Notes: generated by a model not told the origin, from the sequence alone. 40,646 nt of DNA from Pseudomonadota bacterium (GCA_023433775.1 JAEYTY010000115.1:1-40646); one strand, 5' to 3'. Numbered from the stretch's first letter, positions 16,832 through 24,645 are shown. Program-made: numbers and translations.

Positions 16832-16901
16832 TACTCTGGGCCCCTCGTGGGGAGAGGGTGAGATACAGGCACAATGCCTTGGGTGCGAAGGACCCAGAGT
16901 A
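16832..16901. repeat. Inverted repeat between convergent pxpA and livF-like genes
   Basis: TACTCTGGG (16832-16840) and CCCAGAGTA (16893-16901) form a perfect 9-bp inverted repeat, with an inner CCCC-TCGT-GGGG hairpin at 16841-16852. A further 6-bp hairpin lies at 16909-16924. The pattern resembles extragenic repeats of the type found at 39923-40021 and may act as the transcript end for both operons. No T-run follows. Confidence 0.4.
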
Positions 16902-16987
16902 GCTGGTGCAGCTCTGATGAGCTGAACGAAAAGGACCTGCCCGGAAGCGCTAAGCGCCCGCGGCCCGGAAAGGCCAAGCTTTAAAAA

Positions 16988-17761
16988 TCAGATGGCGAGG
17001 TACTCGTGCCGGAGTTCGGCATTGTCGAGCACTTCCTTGGCCGTGCCGGAGAAGGCGACTTCACCTGTGTCGAGAATGACGGCGCGGTCGGCCAGCTTCA
17101 GCGCGGCCACGGCATTCTGCTCGACGATGATGGTGGTGATGCCCAGCGGCTTGATCGAATGCAGAATGCGCTCGATTTCATGCACGATAACCGGGGCAAG
17201 GCCTTCATAGGGCTCGTCCAGCAGCAGGAGCTTCAGGTCGCGGGCCAAGGCGCGGGCAATGGCCAGCATCTGCTGCTCGCCGCCCGAAAGGGTGACGCCA
17301 TCCTGCGTGCGGCGTTCGGCCAGGCGCGGAAAGCTCTCGTAGATCTGCTCAAGGCTCCAGCCATTGCCAGGCGCGACCTTGGCCAAAGCGAGGTTTTCCT
17401 CGACGGTAAGGCCCTGGATGATGCGCCGGTCTTCCGGCACGAGCTGGATGCCGGCGCGTGCGGCCTCAAAGCTCTTCATCTTGTGGACCGGCTGGCCATC
17501 GAGCCAGATTTCGCCCTGACGCAATTGCGGATCGTCGGTGCGGGCAATTGTGCGCAAGGTGGATGTCTTGCCCGCGCCATTGCGGCCGAGCAGGGCGAGA
17601 ATCTCGCCCTTTTTGACCTCAAGCGACACGCCCTGAACGATGTAGCTTTCACCGTAATAGGCGTGGACATCGCGGATGGCGAAGAAGGCTGCCGGGGCGT
17701 CGGACACGGCCGACTGGCTGGCGGTGGTGGAGATGTCGCTCTGCATGGCTACGGCACTCAT
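16988..17761 (-). CDS. Branched-chain amino acid/amide-type ABC transporter ATPase, LivF-like
   Basis: A 257-residue ABC ATPase of the LivF/UrtE type, energising uptake through the two permeases encoded upstream. Walker A is GRNGAGKT, the signature is LSGGEQQ, Walker B is LLLLDEPYEGLAP, with the family's PEDRRIIQGLTVEENL. It has an extra about 25-residue Ser/Ala-rich N-terminus; GGAGGGG seven bases before the ATG supports this start. It is the last gene of the operon and its start overlaps the preceding ATPase gene's stop (ATGA). The transported substrate cannot be read from the ATPase. Confidence 0.88.
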   Translation of the reverse strand: MSAVAMQSDISTTASQSAVSDAPAAFFAIRDVHAYYGESYIVQGVSLEVKKGEILALLGRNGAGKTSTLRTIARTDDPQLRQGEIWLDGQPVHKMKSFEAARAGIQLVPEDRRIIQGLTVEENLALAKVAPGNGWSLEQIYESFPRLAERRTQDGVTLSGGEQQMLAIARALARDLKLLLLDEPYEGLAPVIVHEIERILHSIKPLGITTIIVEQNAVAALKLADRAVILDTGEVAFSGTAKEVLDNAELRHEYLAI

Positions 17762-18525
17762 TCGTGTGCCCCTCCGAGATAGGCTTCCTGAACCTTGGGA
17801 TTGCCGCGAACCTGATCGGGCGTTCCGTCGGCGATAATACGACCCTGCGCCAGAACCGAAATCTTGTCGGCCAGCGAGAACACGACATGCATGTCGTGCT
17901 CGATGATCACCTTGGTCATGCCGCGGCTCTTGATCTTCTTGAGCAGCTCGATGGTGGTGTTGGTGTCGTGGCGGCTCATTCCGGCGGTGGGCTCATCGAG
18001 CAGCAAGAGGCGCGGATGCTGGATCAGGCACATAGCCAGTTCCATGCGGCGCTTGTCACCACGGCTGAGCGAACCGGCATGGGTGTCGCGGCGGTTGATG
18101 AGGCCGACATCTTCCAGCATGTGTTCGGCTTCGGCGCGGATGCCGGTTTCGCTGTCGAGTGTGCGCAGCATGTTCAGCTTGAACATGCCGTCGCGCTTGG
18201 CGAGAGCCGGGATCATCACATTATGCAGAACCGAGAGATCGGCGAAGATCTCGGGGGTCTGGAACACGCGGGCAATGCCGAGCTGGTTGATCTGGAAGGG
18301 CTTGCGGCCCGTCAGGATCGTGCCGTCAAACACCACCTGGCCACTGGTCGGGGCCAGCTTGCCGATGATGACATTGAGAAGGGTCGATTTACCGGCCCCG
18401 TTGGGGCCGATGATCGCGTGGGTTTTGCCTTCTTCGACCTGGAGGTCGATGTCGGCCAGGGCGTGAAGACCCCCGAAGCGCTTGTGGACGTCCGCGACGT
18501 GCAGGACAACATTGTTATCTGGCAT
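17758..18525 (-). CDS. Branched-chain amino acid/amide-type ABC transporter ATPase, LivG-like
   Basis: A 255-residue LivG/UrtD-type ATPase. Walker A is GPNGAGKS, Walker B is LLLLDEPTAGMS, and the switch His is in IIEHDMHVV. The signature is LSRGDKRRMELAMCL instead of LSGGQ: Gly-Gly-Gln is replaced by Arg-Gly-Asp. This is a marked subfamily feature shared, as far as I recall, with a group of alphaproteobacterial Liv-like importers, so it is probably functional and not decay. It pairs with the LivF-like ATPase, which has a normal LSGGE. Confidence 0.88.
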   Translation of the reverse strand: MPDNNVVLHVADVHKRFGGLHALADIDLQVEEGKTHAIIGPNGAGKSTLLNVIIGKLAPTSGQVVFDGTILTGRKPFQINQLGIARVFQTPEIFADLSVLHNVMIPALAKRDGMFKLNMLRTLDSETGIRAEAEHMLEDVGLINRRDTHAGSLSRGDKRRMELAMCLIQHPRLLLLDEPTAGMSRHDTNTTIELLKKIKSRGMTKVIIEHDMHVVFSLADKISVLAQGRIIADGTPDQVRGNPKVQEAYLGGAHE

Positions 18526-18535
18526 GGTCCCGGTC

Positions 18536-19672
18536 CTATTCTGCTGCTTGCGTACGGGAGGAGGTCTTGCCGCCCGAGCGTTTGAACATGGCGGCGATGC
18601 GACGGACGCCTTCCATGATGCCGCCTGGCAGGAAGATAACGACGATCACGAAGACCAGGCCCAGCGTGAGGAACCAGCCATCGCCGACAAACTTGCCGGT
18701 GACCTTGACCACGACGTCACTGACGCCTTCGGGCAGGAAGGCCCAGAACCGGGCAAGGATGTTGTCGTTGAGCGCGGACAGGATGTTTTCGAAGTACTTG
18801 ATGACCCAGGCACCGATGACGGGCCCCACCAGGGTGCCGACGCCGCCAAGGATGGTCATGAGCACCACTTCGCCCGAGGCCGTCCACTGCATACGCTCGG
18901 CACCGGCCAGCGGGTCGGTGACGGCGAGCAGCGCACCAGCGAGACCGGCATACATGCCCGAAATCACAAATGCCGAGAGGGCATAGGGGCGGGTGTTGAA
19001 GCCGGTAAACTGCATCCGGGTCTGATTGGACTTGATGGCCTTGAGCATCATGCCGAAGGGTGAACCGGCAATGCGCTGGGCCAGGAAGAAGGTGATGATC
19101 AGGAAGCCGGCGCAAAAGTAGAAGCCTGCATAGCCGCCGATCGGCGTGCCCAAGAGGGTCGGGATCGGTTGGCCGACAAAGCCGTGGCCAACAGCCGCGT
19201 CGAGAACGCGCGGATCGTTGAGGGTGAGCTGCAGGCCGGTTTCGCCATTGGTGATCGGGGTGAGCACTGAATAGGCGAGGTTGTAGCTCATCTGCGCGAA
19301 GGCGAGCGTCAGGATGGAGAAGTAAATGCCGGAGCGGCGCAGACAGAGGAAGCCGATGATCAGGGCAAAGAGGCCCGAGACGATAACGGCGAAGAACATG
19401 GCCGGGATAGCATCCAGCGTCAGCAGCTTCAGCGACCAGACGGCGGTATAGGAGCCGACGCCGAAGAAGGCGGCATGGCCGAAGCTGAGATAGCCGGTGA
19501 GGCCGAAGAGGATATTAAAGCCCACGGCGAAGATGCCGTAGATCATGAAACGCTGCAGCAGGTCCGGATAACCGGCGCCAAAGGGCGCCAACCAGATCGG
19601 CATGGCGAGCACCACGACGGTGAAGCCAAGCAGCAGGAAGAGGTCGTTGCGGGACATGAGATTGGGGTTCAT
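18536..19672 (-). CDS. ABC transporter inner-membrane permease, LivM-like
   Basis: A 378-residue polytopic protein of the BPD_transp_2 family (PF02653). The characteristic YGIFAVGFNILFGLTGYLSFGHAAFFGVGSY is seen near residues 45-75 as two pieces, GIFAVGFNILFGLTGYLSFG and HAAFFGVGSY. GGVGTLVGPVIGAW lies in the C-terminal half. About eight to ten helices are visible. GGAGG six bases before the ATG supports the start, one base after the upstream permease stop. The C-terminal about 20 residues are basic and cytoplasmic. It forms the membrane channel with the LivH-like protein. Confidence 0.9.
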   Translation of the reverse strand: MNPNLMSRNDLFLLLGFTVVVLAMPIWLAPFGAGYPDLLQRFMIYGIFAVGFNILFGLTGYLSFGHAAFFGVGSYTAVWSLKLLTLDAIPAMFFAVIVSGLFALIIGFLCLRRSGIYFSILTLAFAQMSYNLAYSVLTPITNGETGLQLTLNDPRVLDAAVGHGFVGQPIPTLLGTPIGGYAGFYFCAGFLIITFFLAQRIAGSPFGMMLKAIKSNQTRMQFTGFNTRPYALSAFVISGMYAGLAGALLAVTDPLAGAERMQWTASGEVVLMTILGGVGTLVGPVIGAWVIKYFENILSALNDNILARFWAFLPEGVSDVVVKVTGKFVGDGWFLTLGLVFVIVVIFLPGGIMEGVRRIAAMFKRSGGKTSSRTQAAE

Positions 19673-19673
19673 G

Positions 19674-20705
19674 TCAGGCCTCCATCACGCCGCGCCGGCC
19701 AAACAGCCCGCGGGGACGAACGAGTAGAATAACGACGGCGACGAGATAGATGATGATCTGGTCGATACCGGGGAAAATGGCCTTCACCTGGTTCATGGAG
19801 GCGAAGCTCTGGAGAATACCGAGCAGGAACCCTGCGGCGACGGCGCCGGGCAATGAGCCCATGCCGCCCACCACGACCACCACGAAGGAGAGGACCAGGA
19901 AGTCCATGCCGATATGGTAGTTGGGTGGAAGGAGCGGGGTATACATGACACCCGCTATGCCCGCGACCACGGCGGCCAGACCGAACATGATGGTGAAGCG
20001 CCGGTCGATATTGATGCCCAGAAGGCCCACGGTTTCTCGGTCAGCCATGCCGGCACGGACGACCATGCCGAAGGTGGTGAACTGGAGGAAGGCAAAGACG
20101 CCACCAATCACGACTGCGGCGAAGAGGAAATAGACCAGACGCCAGATCGGGTAGGTGATGATGTTTGCCTGCATACCAAGCCATGCACCGATATCGGCGG
20201 CACCGCGCAGATCGGTCGGCATGGGCTGGGGAATGGGGTTCGGTCCAAAGATCGACTTGATCACTTCCTGCGCCACGATGGCGAGGCCGAAGGTCACCAG
20301 GATCTGTTCGGCATGGGGGCGCTTGTAGAAGTGCTTGATGATGCCGCGTTCCAGGCCGATGCCGACAAGCAGCATGACGGGAATGGTGATCAGGATCGAG
20401 AGCGGGACAGAATAATTGACCAAAATGGCCCCGAAATCACCGAACCAGGCCTGAACCAGCGGTTCACGGATTTCGAGCGGCTGGCCCCAGGGTGACAGCT
20501 TTTCGGGGTCGATGGTGATGGTCTCCATGGTGAGAAACATGCGCACGGTGACGGCACAAAACGCACCCAGCATGAACAGCGCGCCATGGGCGAAATTGAC
20601 CACGCCCAGTGTGCCGAACACCAGGGTCAGGCCGAGGGCGATCAGCGCATAGGCGGCGCCTTTATCGAGCCCATTGAGAAACTGCAAAAAGATGACTTCG
20701 AACAT
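19674..20705 (-). CDS. ABC transporter inner-membrane permease, LivH-like
   Basis: A 343-residue permease of the LivH/UrtB type (PF02653). The start MFEVIFLQFLNGLDKGAAYA continues into ALIALGLTLVFGTLGVVNFA, the textbook LivH N-terminus. A family loop reads RAGMADRETVGLLGIN, and GGMGSLPGAVAAGFLLG is near the C-terminus. It is longer than E. coli LivH (308) because of an insert around residues 65-100 (TITIDPEKLSPWGQPLEIREP), predicted to be periplasmic. GGAG lies six bases before the ATG. It is separated from the binding-protein gene by 115 bases containing a strong hairpin. Confidence 0.9.
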   Translation of the reverse strand: MFEVIFLQFLNGLDKGAAYALIALGLTLVFGTLGVVNFAHGALFMLGAFCAVTVRMFLTMETITIDPEKLSPWGQPLEIREPLVQAWFGDFGAILVNYSVPLSILITIPVMLLVGIGLERGIIKHFYKRPHAEQILVTFGLAIVAQEVIKSIFGPNPIPQPMPTDLRGAADIGAWLGMQANIITYPIWRLVYFLFAAVVIGGVFAFLQFTTFGMVVRAGMADRETVGLLGINIDRRFTIMFGLAAVVAGIAGVMYTPLLPPNYHIGMDFLVLSFVVVVVGGMGSLPGAVAAGFLLGILQSFASMNQVKAIFPGIDQIIIYLVAVVILLVRPRGLFGRRGVMEA

Positions 20706-20761
20706 TGAATGCTCCGTTCAGCGACGGGTCGCGCGCTTTTCTGACCCCATGATGCCGTGAT

Positions 20762-20790
20762 CGTCACCGCCGGTCGGGCCGGCGGTGACG
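20762..20790 (-). promoter_or_regulatory. Intercistronic hairpin between binding-protein and permease genes
   Basis: A perfect 12-bp GC-rich stem (20762-20773 with 20779-20790) with a 5-base loop, starting 30 bases after the binding-protein stop. No T-run follows in the direction of transcription. Such hairpins in ABC operons commonly protect the binding-protein mRNA 3' end or attenuate the downstream genes, giving more binding protein than permease. Confidence 0.7.
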
Positions 20791-20820
20791 TGCATTGCTT
20801 GAGGCGTGTAAGCTATTGGC

Positions 20821-22176
20821 TCAGCACAGCGGTGCGGGTTCTGCGGGGCCGAGTTCCCCACCGAAGATCGAAGGATCATAGGTGGTGGTTTCGCGGTCGA
20901 TCTCGGCAACCACATTCAGCACGTCGAATTCGCTGGTCGGGCTTTCATTGCCCTGAACCACCAGAACCGACTTCATGCACTGATGGTCTTCGGCGCGGTA
21001 AAGCGTGCGACCATTGCCCATGCCGTCGAATTCGTGGCCTTCCAGCGCCTTGATGACTTCCGGCGGATAGAAGGTGCCGGCGCGTTCCACGGCGTCCGCA
21101 TAGAGCAGGGTCTGCACATAGGCGGTGTGGGCGGCCTGCGACGGCGGGGAGCCATAGGCAGCGCCGAAGGACTTGGTGAAGGCGATCGAGCCTGCGTCCT
21201 GCAGGTTCCAGTGCCAGTTGGACGTGCCGTAGATGCCCTTGACGTTTTCGCCGGCACCCTTGGCCATAAGCTCGGAGATGAGCGGCGTGACGATCTGGAA
21301 GTCCTTGCCGTTGGCCTGGCGGTCACGCATACCGAACTGGATCGCCTGCGTCAGCGAGTTCACCATGTCGAGACCGTAGTGGTTGAGGATCAGCACGTCG
21401 GCGCCCGAATTCAGGATCGGCGTGAGGTACTGGGAGTAGTCGGTGGCGCCGAGCGGGGTGCGGACGGCGGCAACAGTGGACCAGCCGAGCGCTTCGGTGG
21501 CGTTCTTGATCGACTCTTCCTGGGTCCAGCCCCAGGTGTAGTCAGCGGTCAGGTGATAGGCGACGCGGTCATTGCCATATTCCTGGCCAAGCACCGGAGC
21601 CAGGCCGATACCGGACTGGTAGGCGTTGAAGAAGTGGCGGAAACCGTAGCGGCGCTTGTCCTTGCCGGTGGTGTCGTTGGAGTGGGTCAGGCCGGCCATG
21701 AAGATGATGCCCTTTTCCTGGCACAACCCCTGCACGGCGATAGCTTCACCCGAGGACGAACCGCCGGTGATCATGACAGCGCCATCGCGCTCGATCATGC
21801 GGGTCGCGCCGGCACGGGCCACGTCCGACTTGGTCTGGCTGTCCGAGGACACATAGCCGACCTTCTTGCCCAGGATGCCGTTGCCCTTGAGGGCAGTCGG
21901 GGTCAGGACGCTGATCAGGCCGCCATCGCCTTCACCATTGAGGTGGGCAATTGCCAGCTCATAGGCCTTCTGTTCGTCAGCACCTTCTTCGGCATAGGCG
22001 CCGGTGAGGGGCAGGTTGAGACCGAGAGTGACGGTGTCACCGGTCGGGTTGTTGCAGAACTCCTGAGCCCAGGCGCCCTTGGTGAACATCATGAGCGCAA
22101 CGCCCGTACCGATAATGCCGGCCATGCCGGTCTGCAGAACCCTGCGGCGGGAGAGCCCGCGCTTCAAAAGTGTCAT
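20821..22176 (-). CDS. ABC transporter substrate-binding protein with Tat-like signal
   Basis: A 451-residue periplasmic binding protein of the branched-chain amino acid/amide/urea class (Peripla_BP_5/6 type). The N-terminus has a twin-arginine motif SRRRVLQ (residues 9-15), a weakly hydrophobic stretch and an AWA cleavage site before residue 38. Mature-domain landmarks are LGLNLPLTGAYAEEGADE and MITGGSSSGEAIAVQ. The start at 22176 follows AAGGAGG at ideal spacing; an upstream in-frame ATG at 22212 would spoil the signal. It is the first gene of the operon, as expected for the most abundant component. The ligand is unknown: amino acids, amides, short-chain acids and 5-oxoproline are all possible given the neighbours. 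Confidence 0.9.
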   Translation of the reverse strand: MTLLKRGLSRRRVLQTGMAGIIGTGVALMMFTKGAWAQEFCNNPTGDTVTLGLNLPLTGAYAEEGADEQKAYELAIAHLNGEGDGGLISVLTPTALKGNGILGKKVGYVSSDSQTKSDVARAGATRMIERDGAVMITGGSSSGEAIAVQGLCQEKGIIFMAGLTHSNDTTGKDKRRYGFRHFFNAYQSGIGLAPVLGQEYGNDRVAYHLTADYTWGWTQEESIKNATEALGWSTVAAVRTPLGATDYSQYLTPILNSGADVLILNHYGLDMVNSLTQAIQFGMRDRQANGKDFQIVTPLISELMAKGAGENVKGIYGTSNWHWNLQDAGSIAFTKSFGAAYGSPPSQAAHTAYVQTLLYADAVERAGTFYPPEVIKALEGHEFDGMGNGRTLYRAEDHQCMKSVLVVQGNESPTSEFDVLNVVAEIDRETTTYDPSIFGGELGPAEPAPLC

Positions 22177-22301
22177 TGATTTCCTCCTTTTGGCGCGGGG
22201 CGACTGATACATAGCCAGCAGCTCACCGCGTGCCCAGTATTCGCCATAATTGAAAATGCAGGCAATAGATCATTGTAATTCCTATCTTATTCTGTAAATT
22301 G

Positions 22302-22330
22302 TTTATCTGTCCGGATAGAAAACATGTCAA
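22302..22330 (-). promoter_or_regulatory. Candidate sigma-70 promoter of the ABC operon
   Basis: On the minus strand TTGACA (22330-22325) and GATAAA (22307-22302) are spaced by exactly 17 bases in an AT-rich stretch about 125 bases before the binding-protein start. The -35 is perfect; the -10 is fair. Found by eye only. Confidence 0.5.
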
Positions 22331-22340
22331 AACGTTGACA
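22325..22340. promoter_or_regulatory. Dyad operator TGTCAA-N4-TTGACA
   Basis: A perfect 6+4+6 inverted repeat whose left arm is the -35 box of the ABC-operon promoter and whose right arm ends 16 bases before the regulator's ATG. Binding there would block ABC-operon transcription and also sit in the 5' region of the regulator gene. The natural candidate ligand is the adjacent HTH regulator itself. Confidence 0.45.
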
Positions 22341-22356
22341 AGCGAGCGGAGGGGCG

Positions 22357-23985
22357 ATGCGCGCGCCGATTGGGTTTCGCATCAGCAACAGACGGAAATC
22401 TTTGAAGATTTCCCAAGCAGCGCTCGCCCGTCTGGTCGGCATTTCGCCGAGCTATCTGAACCTGATCGAGAACAATAAACGCGACATTGGCGGGGCACTT
22501 TTGCAGCGTGTGGCGCTGCAATTGAGCATCGATATCGGCGACCTGACGGGGCAGGCCGAACAAAAACTGCTGCATGACCTGGAAGAGGCCTATGCCGATC
22601 CGATGGTTGAGTCGCTGCCCTTCCAGCCCGACGAGCGGCGTCAGATTGTGGCGCAATACCCGGCCAGCGCCATGGCCATGGCGCGGATGCATCGGGCCTA
22701 TTCGGGCGCCGTGGCGAGCGCCAATGCCTATGCCGACCGGCTGCGCTCAGACCCGCTGCTGGCCCAATTGCTGCATCAGATCCTCTCCGGCATTACCGCT
22801 GTGCGCTCCAGCGCGGAAATTCTCGAGGATGTGGCTGATCTCGATGAAACCGAGCGGCAGCGCTTCCTCGCGGCGATCGGGCGCGAGACCCGGACGCTGA
22901 GCGAGGTGGCGCGCAATTTGATCGGCCAGTTCGACAATTCCAGCGCCGACCGGCGGACGGTTTCGCCTGCGCGCGAAATCGACGATTTGATCATGGAGCG
23001 AACCAATCATTTTCCGGTGCTGGAGGATGTTTCCACTGACCTGCGGGCCGAGATCGAGCGCGAGGGTGCGTTCAATGTGGCGACGCTGGAGCGCCTGCTT
23101 GAACGCCGTTTTGGCGTGCGGACGGAAATCGGCGGCACGCCTCTGAAGTCAGGCGATGTTTTTCCCGGCCAGTATCGCTTCATGCCGGAAAAATCGGTCA
23201 TGTGGTTTCAGGGCGCCACGACGCTGGCGACGCGGCAGTTTCAGCTGGTACGGCTGTTTGCAGAACTGGCGGCGCCCGAGGTCATCGAGAGCGTGGTCAA
23301 TGGCGCGAGCCTCACCACGCCGACGGCCATACGCCTCGCGCGGCGCGCCTTGGGCTCGTATCTCGCCGGCGCCATTGTCTTTCCCTATAGCCAATTTCTG
23401 GTGGATGTCGAAAACTCGGCCTATGACATCAGCCATCTGCGCCAAGCCTATAATGCCAGTTATGAGCAGGTGGCCCATCGGCTAACGACGCTGCGGCGGC
23501 CGGGCGAGGCGGGGATTCCCTTCGGGTTTTTGCGTTCGGACCCTGCGGGACGGCTGACCAAGCACTTTCCGGTGCCCGGCTTGCTGCTGCCCTATTCGGG
23601 CCACGCCTGTCCGCTCTGGGCCATTTATGGTGCATTCCGCACGCCCGACGCGCCTGTGCGGCAGGTGGTGCGGTTTACCGACGGATCGCGCTATCTGTTC
23701 GTGGCGCGCACAGTGCAGCGGCGGACGGCCAATTTTGTCGAGCAGCCAGTGGTCTCGTCCATCATGCTCGCCTGCGACGTGCTTCATGCTGACCGCACGG
23801 TCTATGCGCATGGCCTCAATCTGGCCGATCACGGCGCCGATGTTCCCGTGGGTCCGACCTGCCGACTATGCACCCGGGCGGACTGCTCCAGCCGGCAGGA
23901 GGAGCCGCTGGCGCCGGGCTCGGGCGGGCCGGAATTGCGCGCCCCACTGGTTCCCTCCGGTTTTGCGCTTGGCGATTCCCGCTGA
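22357..23985 (+). CDS. XRE-type regulator of the short-chain fatty acyl (ScfR/RamB-like) family with inserted DHp-like domain
   Basis: A 542-residue regulator. Residues 7-61 are an XRE helix-turn-helix (ISQAALARLVGISPSYLNLI). The C-terminal half matches the ImmA/IrrE-like plus DUF2083 architecture of RamB/ScfR acetate-propionate regulators: FPYSQFLVDV, YEQVAHRLTTL, GHACPLWAIYGAF, and the cysteine cluster C502-C505-C510 (CRLCTRADCSSR). The metalloprotease HEXXH is absent, as usual for this family. Residues 130-195 are an insert that reads as a histidine-kinase dimerisation helix pair with H140 at the phosphoacceptor place; no ATPase domain follows. Relatives are about 470 residues, so the insert accounts for the extra length. 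It is divergent from the ABC operon and followed by a receiver and a kinase. It probably senses acyl-CoA status; control by phosphotransfer is my inference. Confidence 0.85.
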   Translation: MRAPIGFRISNRRKSLKISQAALARLVGISPSYLNLIENNKRDIGGALLQRVALQLSIDIGDLTGQAEQKLLHDLEEAYADPMVESLPFQPDERRQIVAQYPASAMAMARMHRAYSGAVASANAYADRLRSDPLLAQLLHQILSGITAVRSSAEILEDVADLDETERQRFLAAIGRETRTLSEVARNLIGQFDNSSADRRTVSPAREIDDLIMERTNHFPVLEDVSTDLRAEIEREGAFNVATLERLLERRFGVRTEIGGTPLKSGDVFPGQYRFMPEKSVMWFQGATTLATRQFQLVRLFAELAAPEVIESVVNGASLTTPTAIRLARRALGSYLAGAIVFPYSQFLVDVENSAYDISHLRQAYNASYEQVAHRLTTLRRPGEAGIPFGFLRSDPAGRLTKHFPVPGLLLPYSGHACPLWAIYGAFRTPDAPVRQVVRFTDGSRYLFVARTVQRRTANFVEQPVVSSIMLACDVLHADRTVYAHGLNLADHGADVPVGPTCRLCTRADCSSRQEEPLAPGSGGPELRAPLVPSGFALGDSR

Positions 23986-24029
23986 TTGCGATTTAGTGGA
24001 GCGTCGGCTGTGGGGAGACTGCCGGCGAA

Positions 24030-24425
24030 ATGGGAGGGATATTGGCCATCGATATACTGATAGCCGAGGACGAGCCGAGCATTCTCGAATCGCTCGACTT
24101 CATCTTGCGACGAGCAGGCTGGAGCATCGAATCCGTGACGGATGGGGACGCGGTTCTGGAGGGCGTGCGCCGCTTGCGGCCGCGAATGCTGGTGCTCGAC
24201 GTGATGCTGCCCAAGCGCAGCGGCTTTGACGTGCTCAAGCAATTGCGTGCCGACGTGGAAATGCGCGACCTGCCGGTGCTGATCCTGACGGCCAAGGGCC
24301 AGCAGCAGGACCGGCGCATTGCCGAGGAGCTGGGCGCGGACGCTTTTGTGACCAAGCCCTATGCCAATGCCGATGTCGTGGGGACGGTTCGGCAATTGTT
24401 GGGCGAAGATGCAGGACCGGCGTAG
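24030..24425 (+). CDS. Single-domain response regulator (receiver only)
   Basis: A 131-residue CheY-like receiver with no output domain. The acidic pocket is E13-D14-E15 (AEDE), the phosphoacceptor is D57 (VLDVMLPKRSG), the switch Thr is T87 (LILTAKG) and the conserved Lys-Pro is K109-P110. The ATG at 24030 is given; a TTG at 24042 right after GGAGGG would give the common N-terminus MAIDILIAEDE and is an equally good start. It overlaps the next gene by 17 bases and precedes the transporter-kinase. Lacking DNA-binding, it must pass its signal by protein contact or phosphotransfer. Confidence 0.92.
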   Translation: MGGILAIDILIAEDEPSILESLDFILRRAGWSIESVTDGDAVLEGVRRLRPRMLVLDVMLPKRSGFDVLKQLRADVEMRDLPVLILTAKGQQQDRRIAEELGADAFVTKPYANADVVGTVRQLLGEDAGPA

Positions 24426-24645
24426 AACTGTCGGCGGAATGCTGTTGCTCACCTTCCTGAGCATCCTGCTGATCGTGCCGCCAGCGGCTTATGTCTTCAG
24501 CCAGCCGATCAGACATTTCGGCATTCCCCAGATCGTCTTTTACCTGTTTGCCGTGTGGCTGCTGATGATCGTGGGCACCGGGTTGCTGACGCACGCCATG
24601 CCCCGGGAAGAGAGCGACGCCGATCGCAATGAGGCTGAACGCTAA
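24409..24645 (+). CDS. Small two-helix membrane protein, likely partner of the symporter-kinase
   Basis: A 78-residue protein with two hydrophobic helices (about 11-28 and 38-58), a short loop SQPIRHFGIPQIV between them and an acidic/polar tail. Its place directly before an SSS-family protein, with stop and start sharing one base (TAATG), parallels the small DUF485/DUF4212 proteins that precede acetate symporters such as YjcH-ActP. The sequence does not clearly match either family. The ATG at 24409 lies inside the receiver gene; an internal ATG at 24439 is possible. Inference: it is an accessory subunit of the kinase's transporter domain. Confidence 0.7.
   Translation: MQDRRRTVGGMLLLTFLSILLIVPPAAYVFSQPIRHFGIPQIVFYLFAVWLLMIVGTGLLTHAMPREESDADRNEAER

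Noticed and set aside
20983..22179. Plus-strand open frame of 398 codons
   Set aside because: Exactly antisense to the well-supported substrate-binding protein gene; no recognisable domain and a skewed composition.
22335..22340. TTGACA on the plus strand as a -35 for the regulator gene
   Set aside because: It lies 16 bases before the start codon, leaving no room for a -10 and leader; it is better read as one arm of the dyad.
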